Below, in pieces: positions 58,876 through 64,000 of a DNA stretch of 64,000 bases. Source of the DNA: Hyphomicrobiales bacterium (lineage in GTDB: Bacteria > Pseudomonadota > Alphaproteobacteria > Rhizobiales > Rhizobiaceae); NCBI GenBank assembly GCA_900472175.1, contig UCHD01000023.1, forward strand, positions 62,001 to 126,000, written 5' to 3'. The translations under genes and the position numbers were made by a program. Positions within the stretch are counted from its first letter, which is position 1, and every line of letters starts with the position of its first letter. Under the pieces are notes generated by a model. The model saw only the letters and a list, made by a program, of their open reading frames with translations. It ran no database searches and was not told the origin of the DNA.

Positions 58876-59622
58876 ATGACCTATTTCCTCCCGCATGCCC
58901 GCACAGGCGATGACGCCAAGGCCGGAAGGCTGCAGGTAAGGGCGTCAAAGGCGGCAACGCTTGTGGCGCGGTTGCAAGCGTTGCAGAAACAGATCAACGC
59001 CAAGAATTTTGCCGTTCTGCGGCTGAATGGAAACGGCCTGCCGGCATCACGCAAGCTGAATTGCGCTCTCGACAACTGGGGTGCCGATGCCGAGCCCATG
59101 GCGCATGAACTGCTGTCGGCCTACGGCGAGCAGATGCTGGCGCATCTCGACACATCGCTGTTGCCGCTGATGTGGAATGGTGTGGGTGAACACCAGGCGG
59201 CGGAAACGCCGGATTTCGCGCGCTTTACCCAGCGTCTTGCCGGCCGCGTCCTGCCTTACTCCGGCATTGCCCTGCCGGTCAGGCTCGGTGCGCAGGGCAA
59301 TGGCTATGTCGTTTTCATGGCGAGCTACATCGATCTGTCGAGCGAGATGATCATCGATCTGCACGGCCGCAGCTGCCAGATCATGACCGATCTTCTGGCC
59401 GCCGACGAACGCCGCATGCTGCCGTCGGAATCGCTGAGCGACCGCGAAATCGGCTGCCTGCAGATGGCCGGCGACGGCTATATCAGCGAAGAAATCGCCG
59501 AGAAGATGGGCTTGTCGGTGCATACCGTCAACGCCTATCTCGGGGCAGCAACGACCAAGCTGGATTCGGTCAACAGAATCCAGGCGATCGCCAAGGCCAT
59601 TCGTCTCGGTTATATCAGCTAA
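58876..59622 (+). CDS. visR: LuxR-type master motility regulator VisR
   Basis: A 248-residue partner of VisN, nine bases downstream. The LuxR domain at the C terminus has SLSDREIGCLQMAGDGYISE and MGLSVHTVNAYLGAATTKL. The N-terminal domain is similar in layout to VisN. VisNR activate the rem gene and so the flagellar cascade. AGGAGG lies right before the ATG. Confidence 0.93.
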   Translation: MTYFLPHARTGDDAKAGRLQVRASKAATLVARLQALQKQINAKNFAVLRLNGNGLPASRKLNCALDNWGADAEPMAHELLSAYGEQMLAHLDTSLLPLMWNGVGEHQAAETPDFARFTQRLAGRVLPYSGIALPVRLGAQGNGYVVFMASYIDLSSEMIIDLHGRSCQIMTDLLAADERRMLPSESLSDREIGCLQMAGDGYISEEIAEKMGLSVHTVNAYLGAATTKLDSVNRIQAIAKAIRLGYIS

Positions 59623-59659
59623 AGGGATTTTTCGGCCATCATGGCCGGGTATCCGAAGA

Positions 59660-60109
59660 TCAGCTCGCAAGAGCGGTCGGATAGGATTTGACGAATTTCG
59701 CCGCGTTCAGGCTCTGGGCCAGGAACGCCGTATTTTCGTCCGGATCGCTGGACGGGCTTTGGAATGCGATATGGTTGATCTCGAGACCGGCCGTGTTCTT
59801 GCCAAGAGCCAGCTGCGCATAGACAGTGACGCCATCCGGCTTCAATTCAAGATCAAGGGTAATCTCCGGCTCCGTGCCCCAATCCAGGGAATAGTTGCCG
59901 CCGATACCGAAATTGACGGTACCGGGCAGAAAATAGAGTTCTGCGGCCGATGACACCAGGTCCGCCAGGCTCCCATGCGATTCAAAACGCAGCATCGCGA
60001 TAAAGTCGGCGGCATCGATCAACCGCAATTCCGTCGCTACAGGACGGATCGCTTCGGCTACTATTTTTTCGCGTTGTTCCGAATATTCGCATTTTTTCAT
60101 TGGGATCAC
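59660..60109 (-). CDS. Conserved-position protein next to flhB, function unknown
   Basis: A soluble, mixed alpha/beta protein of 149 residues from GTG 60109, or 146 from ATG 60100. The GTG overlaps the flhB stop as GTGA, which argues for coupled translation. No motif was recognised; [19 protein letters not shown] is a striking aromatic/glycine stretch. An unknown gene is found at this place in the S. meliloti flagellar region, so a flagellar or chemotaxis role is possible but unproven. It converges with visR. Confidence 0.75.
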   Translation of the reverse strand: MIPMKKCEYSEQREKIVAEAIRPVATELRLIDAADFIAMLRFESHGSLADLVSSAAELYFLPGTVNFGIGGNYSLDWGTEPEITLDLELKPDGVTVYAQLALGKNTAGLEINHIAFQSPSSDPDENTAFLAQSLNAAKFVKSYPTALAS

Positions 60110-61182
60110 GTCATCCGTTTCGGCTGCGTTGCATAGATCCGGTGAATGAGTTCGGCGACTGCCTTATAAAACACCGGTGGAATCACACTATCCACCGAGA
60201 CTTGCGCAAACATTGAGCGTGCGAGGGGCGGGTCCTCGAAAACCGGGATGCCGTTTTGTTCAGCGATCTCGCGAATCTTCAGCGCGACGAGGTCCTGACC
60301 CTTGGCAACCACCACCGGCGCATCACCTTCCTCGCGGACATAACGCAGTGCAACGGCATAGTGCGTCGGGTTTGCAATGACGAGCGTGGCGCGTGGAACC
60401 GAGGTAATCATGCGCCTGCGGGCCCTGTCTCGGGCAATCGAGCGAAGCCGCGCACGGATGATCGGGTCACCCTGGGATTGCTTCAGCTCTTCCTTGACCT
60501 CCTGTTTCGTCATCATCAGCTCGGTGTACCAGTGGTGCCGGGTCCAGAAGAAATCGGCGATGGCAATGACGGCCGTGGAGATCAGGATGACGATCATGAT
60601 CTTGTTGAAGTCCTTCGACATCGTCGCAAAGATCGTCAACGGGTCGGAAAACATCGAATCGAGTGTGGCGTAGTAGTCGTTCCACAGCACGAGCACGATG
60701 ATCAGCGAGACGACTGCCACCTTGGCAAAGGCCTTGGCGAATTCGACGATACCCTGAATTCCATAGATTCTCTTGAACCCGCCGATGGGTGAAATCCGGT
60801 TCATCTTCGGTGCGACGCGGTCAAGCACCGGGCTTGGCAGGTTCTGCAGGATGGACGACCCGATCCCGAACACGATGAGAAGCACGAAAAATGGAATGAG
60901 CAACGTTCCGGCCGTCCGGAAGAGGTGCGAGATCAGCGCAACCACATCCGTTGATGTATTGAGTTGCCAGGCTTCTGGCTGCTCGAAAATGTCCTTGAGG
61001 GATTCGGCCACGGCGGCGAAGCCCTGCGGCAGGAAGAAAACGACAAAGATATAGATGGCCACAACCGAGGCGAACATGGTGACCTCGCGCGAGAATGGGG
61101 TGTTCCCCTTCTCCATCGCGTCGGTGATTTTCTTCTCGGTTGGCGATTCTGTTTTACTGTCTTTGTCCTGATCGTCCGACAT
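60106..61182 (-). CDS. flhB: Flagellar type III export protein FlhB
   Basis: Export-apparatus membrane protein that switches substrate class from rod-hook to filament. The 358 residues have four membrane helices. The C-terminal cytoplasmic domain holds the autocleavage site NPTH ([14 protein letters not shown]). The N terminus has [20 protein letters not shown], typical of FlhB. A terminator between fliG and flhB suggests its own promoter in the 140-base gap. Confidence 0.95.
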   Translation of the reverse strand: MSDDQDKDSKTESPTEKKITDAMEKGNTPFSREVTMFASVVAIYIFVVFFLPQGFAAVAESLKDIFEQPEAWQLNTSTDVVALISHLFRTAGTLLIPFFVLLIVFGIGSSILQNLPSPVLDRVAPKMNRISPIGGFKRIYGIQGIVEFAKAFAKVAVVSLIIVLVLWNDYYATLDSMFSDPLTIFATMSKDFNKIMIVILISTAVIAIADFFWTRHHWYTELMMTKQEVKEELKQSQGDPIIRARLRSIARDRARRRMITSVPRATLVIANPTHYAVALRYVREEGDAPVVVAKGQDLVALKIREIAEQNGIPVFEDPPLARSMFAQVSVDSVIPPVFYKAVAELIHRIYATQPKRMT

Positions 61183-61324
61183 CGGATGAAGACCTCTTGC
61201 ATCTGGCTGCAGCAGTGTTTGCTGTCAAAGCTGTTGTGAGCCGGGGCAGGAGGGCATGCAAGGAAGATATGCGCGGGAAACCAACGCTTCACAGAAAGTA
61301 GACGGACGCGGGCAGGCGCCCAGC

Positions 61325-61358
61325 AAAAAGCCCTCCAACCGCGCTTGGTTGAAGGGCT
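61325..61358 (-). terminator. Rho-independent terminator after fliG
   Basis: On the minus strand a 12-base stem with one wobble pair (arms 61347-61358 and 61329-61340, loop of 6) is followed by TTTT. It is 32 bases after the fliG stop and separates fliMNG from flhB. Confidence 0.8.
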
Positions 61359-61389
61359 CCAGATATCAGTCCGGCGGTGAAGCGGCCGG

Positions 61390-62421
61390 TCAGGCGGCCA
61401 CGGCTTCCTTTTCCTTCAGTTCGATCTGGCCGCTGGCTGCCAGGCGAATGGCTTCCTGGGTGATCGAGCGGCGGGCAATGGCGATATCGCGCGGATTGAT
61501 ACCGACGTCGCCGGCCGCAAGGTCCGATTCGATCATGCGGCGCTGACGTGCGCCGATCGAGGCGAGGACCGATTCGCGCAGTTCCATGCCGGAGCCACGC
61601 AGTGCCATGGTGATGATGTCGCCGGACACGTCGTTGAACAGCTGCACGCGGCTGCGCTGCGGCATGTAGAGAACGTCGTCGAACAGGAAGATCTTCGGGC
61701 GAACCTTCTTGACCGATTCGGTGCTGATCGATTCCAGCGAAGCCAGCAGCGTGTCGACCTGGGTCTTTTCCAGTTCGTTCATGACTTCGGCGATCTTGAT
61801 CGAGCCGATCGAGTTCTTTTCGGCGTCCATCTCGCGCATCATCTCGACCACGCGGGCCTCGATGATCTGCGCCGCTTTCGGGCTGACGCCCTTCATGTTG
61901 ACGGCACGGTTGATGATGTCGGCGCGGCTGGCTTCCGGCAGCTGCAGCAGAACCTTTGCACCGAAGGTCGATGGCATCATCGACAGCACATAGGCGATGG
62001 TCTGTGCATGCTCCTTGCCCAGACTCTGGGCAACGAAAGCCGGGTCGGAATCCTGCAGGCGGTCCCAGATATTGGCTTCATAGGCGGCAAAGGCGGTACG
62101 GCGGCCAAGCAAGCCATCGACTTCGTCTGGCGACAGGCCCTCTTCGAGAATGCCTTCGATGGCCTTGGCATTGTCCATCAGGCCGGCACCTTCGGTGAAC
62201 AGGTCCTCGAACTCGTTCACCAGGATCTCCAGTTCATGGGGCGGGATCGAGCGGAGCGACTGCGCGGAAGCGATAATGCCCTGCAATTCGCTCTGCGTGA
62301 AGAATTTCAACAACTTGCCGGCAATGGGCTTGCCCATTGCAAGCAGAACCGCAGCGGCCTTGTCCATTTGGGTGAGTGGCCTTGTGGGCGCTGAAGCCTC
62401 GAAATTGTCGAAATCCATCAT
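61390..62421 (-). CDS. fliG: Flagellar motor switch protein FliG
   Basis: The 343-residue rotor protein that binds FliF, FliM and the stator. It has the N-terminal LTQMDKAAAVLLAMGKPIAG, the middle domain with HAQTIAYVLSMM, and the C-terminal torque domain with IFLFDDVLYMPQRSRVQLFN, ALRGSGMELRESVLASIGAR, containing the charged residues used in torque. ATG 62421 or 62418 may start it. Confidence 0.95.
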   Translation of the reverse strand: MMDFDNFEASAPTRPLTQMDKAAAVLLAMGKPIAGKLLKFFTQSELQGIIASAQSLRSIPPHELEILVNEFEDLFTEGAGLMDNAKAIEGILEEGLSPDEVDGLLGRRTAFAAYEANIWDRLQDSDPAFVAQSLGKEHAQTIAYVLSMMPSTFGAKVLLQLPEASRADIINRAVNMKGVSPKAAQIIEARVVEMMREMDAEKNSIGSIKIAEVMNELEKTQVDTLLASLESISTESVKKVRPKIFLFDDVLYMPQRSRVQLFNDVSGDIITMALRGSGMELRESVLASIGARQRRMIESDLAAGDVGINPRDIAIARRSITQEAIRLAASGQIELKEKEAVAA

Positions 62422-62449
62422 GGATTGATCCTCATGACCCTAACCGGGT

Positions 62450-63058
62450 TCAAACTTTACTGGTACCCTTGATTTCGATGAGCTTTACACCGAAACGCGT
62501 TTCGTCTTCATCGAGAACCGTGATTTCGCCGCGGCCGATGACCCGGCCATTGACAACGATTTCCACCGGTTCGCCGATCCTGCGGTCGAGTGCGATCGTC
62601 GCACCTTCTGTCAGGTTCATCAGGCCGGAGACCTGCATGCGGCTGGTGCCGAGAACAATCTGGACATCGATCGGGATATCCATGATCAGGTCGAGATTGG
62701 CGGTCATGCCGCTGCCGGGTTCGCCGGCGGGCTGGTTGTCGAACGTGTCGCCGCCGAACGAACCGGCGTCGAAAGCCGGCGCGGCTGTGGCCTGGTCCAG
62801 GTCGGCGAAGCTGTTGCTGGCGCCGAAATCGCCGCCGAAGCTGCCGAGGTCGGTTTCAGCCGAAAATGTGCTGCTGAAATCGGCTGTTTCGCCGGTCGCG
62901 GGTGCAGCGGCAAAATCCATGCCGAAATCATTGTCCAGCCCGGTCCCGGTGGCATCGCTTTGCAGGACGCCACGCAGATCGTCGATGGCCTGATCGAGCT
63001 CGGCATCGCCGCCGCTCAGGATCGCCTGGTCTTCTATTGGTGCTTTCTTCGGTGCCAT
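62450..63058 (-). CDS. fliN: Flagellar motor switch protein FliN
   Basis: C-ring protein, 202 residues from ATG 63058. The C-terminal SpoA domain (about residues 115-200) has [20 protein letters not shown] and [20 protein letters not shown], followed by the acidic [13 protein letters not shown]. Residues 1-110 are a long, low-complexity acidic N-terminal extension, as in other rhizobial FliN proteins. The longer open frame starting near 63094 is not supported. Confidence 0.93.
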   Translation of the reverse strand: MAPKKAPIEDQAILSGGDAELDQAIDDLRGVLQSDATGTGLDNDFGMDFAAAPATGETADFSSTFSAETDLGSFGGDFGASNSFADLDQATAAPAFDAGSFGGDTFDNQPAGEPGSGMTANLDLIMDIPIDVQIVLGTSRMQVSGLMNLTEGATIALDRRIGEPVEIVVNGRVIGRGEITVLDEDETRFGVKLIEIKGTSKV

Positions 63059-63118
63059 GTGCAAACTATTCCAGTTGAAACTTGCCCCAACCATGTTGCC
63101 GGGTAAGGCAGGGGGTTT

Positions 63119-64000
63119 TTAACTCATCAGGTGGTGGAGAATGTCGCTCTCCGAACCGTGGGTATCCTTGATCCGCACCGTGTATTTCGTGCCAGCGCGC
63201 CCGAATTCGCAGATATAGAGATCGCGACCGTTGGCGTTGATCTCGACGCGCACATCCTTGGCATCCTGGAACGGAATGACGTCGCCGGGTTGAAGGCGGC
63301 TGATAGTGTCCAGCGTCAGGCTCTGCAGCTTGATGCGCGCTTCCAGGCTTACCGTCGAACGGCGAACCTGCTGCTCCAGCTGTTCACCCCAGGCGCTCTT
63401 GGCCTTGCGGCCCTGACCAACACCTTTTGGGAAGACAACGGCCGTTTTCAACAGGGTCTGCTGCGGCACGATGATCGAGAAGGTCGAAAGAACGGGGCCA
63501 AGGCCCATCGTCACATTGATGCAGGCGGCGTAGACATCGGCGACATCCGGATCCGGAGCCGGCCGTTGGCTGGCATTGTAAGGCCGCCCGACCACGGGTT
63601 CGAAACTGCCCGCAACCGTGACTGCCGATTTCAGCACGTCGGCGACCTTTTCGAAGATCATCGTCGCAACATCGAGCTCGATGTTGGAGAGCGACCTGGG
63701 CTTGGGCTCCTCGATGGCATTTGCCGGTGCGCCAAGCAGGATTTCCATCAGCGTGATGATCACCGGACTATCACAGCTGATGACGAAGTCGGGGCACCAG
63801 TTGCGCAGCGACGTGTCGCACAGTGCCACACCGTTGCCGAGATTGGCGATCAATTCGCTCTTCAGACCCGTATCGAAGCCGGCATAGCCGATCTCGATGT
63901 CGAGGCCGGTCTCGTTGTGGAAAATGTCGGGCAGGAACTCGGCGAAGACATGGCCGAGATCGCTGCACAGCTTGCTGATCGTCTTGGTATCGCCGAGCGC
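63119..64000 (-). CDS. fliM: Flagellar motor switch protein FliM, C-terminal part (cut by window edge)
   Basis: The frame is open to the end of the window, giving 293 visible codons. The middle domain has HVFAEFLPDIFHNETGLDIE and IMLMEILLGAP-like sequence (as ITLMEILLGAPAN). The C-terminal SpoA domain has EQQVRRSTVSLEARIK, ISRLQPGDVIPF and KYTVRIKD. It transmits CheY binding to the rotor. The N-terminal CheY-binding segment is beyond the edge. It is followed by fliN after 60 bases. Confidence 0.93.
   Translation of the reverse strand, partial: ALGDTKTISKLCSDLGHVFAEFLPDIFHNETGLDIEIGYAGFDTGLKSELIANLGNGVALCDTSLRNWCPDFVISCDSPVIITLMEILLGAPANAIEEPKPRSLSNIELDVATMIFEKVADVLKSAVTVAGSFEPVVGRPYNASQRPAPDPDVADVYAACINVTMGLGPVLSTFSIIVPQQTLLKTAVVFPKGVGQGRKAKSAWGEQLEQQVRRSTVSLEARIKLQSLTLDTISRLQPGDVIPFQDAKDVRVEINANGRDLYICEFGRAGTKYTVRIKDTHGSESDILHHLMS

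Overview
The window looks like chromosomal DNA of a member of the Rhizobiaceae (Rhizobium/Agrobacterium/Sinorhizobium relatives). The signs are a nearly complete succinoglycan exo cluster, a che-fli-vis motility island in the rhizobial order, glnII with a divergent gstI, the rhaDI/rhaRSTPQUK rhamnose locus, and a BioR-controlled bioBFDAZ operon. The species cannot be named from the sequence. No rRNA, tRNA, insertion sequence, phage gene or CRISPR array was seen. Most of the window is well-ordered core metabolism and motility, and I found no convincing wholly new gene system.

Layout. (1) 1-8.2 kb, cofactors: the 5' part of thiC with a TPP riboswitch on the minus strand, then divergent bioR and the translationally coupled bioB-F-D-A-Z operon. 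BioR boxes lie before bioR, before bioB and, unusually, inside bioB. A 2OG-Fe(II) oxygenase and a small membrane protein follow. (2) 8.2-27.3 kb, succinoglycan: exoP-N-O-M-A-L-K-H and exoT on minus, exoW-V on plus, exoU and exoX on minus, exoY-F-Q on plus. These cover priming (ExoY), sugar addition (ExoA, L, M, O, U, W), decoration (ExoH succinyl, ExoV pyruvyl), flipping (ExoT), polymerisation and export (ExoQ, P, F), trimming (ExoK), precursor supply (ExoN) and negative control (ExoX). exoI and exoZ are absent from their expected places. (3) 27.3-32.7 kb: a class III nucleotidyl cyclase, glnII with a sigma-54 type promoter, divergent gstI, and several small genes. (4) 32.7-43.8 kb: L-rhamnose catabolism. 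rhaD-rhaI diverge from rhaR-S-T-P-Q-U-K around a large inverted repeat. Two rhizobial intergenic repeat elements flank parts of this block. (5) 43.8-45.7 kb: an ArsR-type repressor divergent from a DHA2 efflux pump. (6) 46-64 kb, motility: icpA-cheS-cheY1-cheA-cheW-cheR-cheB-cheY2-cheD-cheT-fliF, then visN-visR, and on minus fliM-fliN-fliG, terminator, flhB and a small unknown gene.

How the parts work together. The exo block is a Wzx/Wzy-type pathway from UDP-glucose to exported, succinylated and pyruvylated polymer. The rha block imports rhamnose by ABC transport (RhaSTPQ, with RhaK needed for uptake in the best-studied rhizobium) and breaks it down by RhaU, RhaI, RhaK and RhaD. The che block joins a cytoplasmic globin-type receptor to CheA with two CheY proteins, and VisNR sits at the top of the flagellar regulon.

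The most interesting small-scale signals are the BioR box inside bioB, the 11-bp inverted repeat between exoX and exoY, the tandem hairpins between glnII and gstI, the hairpins between exoN and exoP and between cheD and cheT, and two candidate membrane microproteins of 31 and 37 residues.
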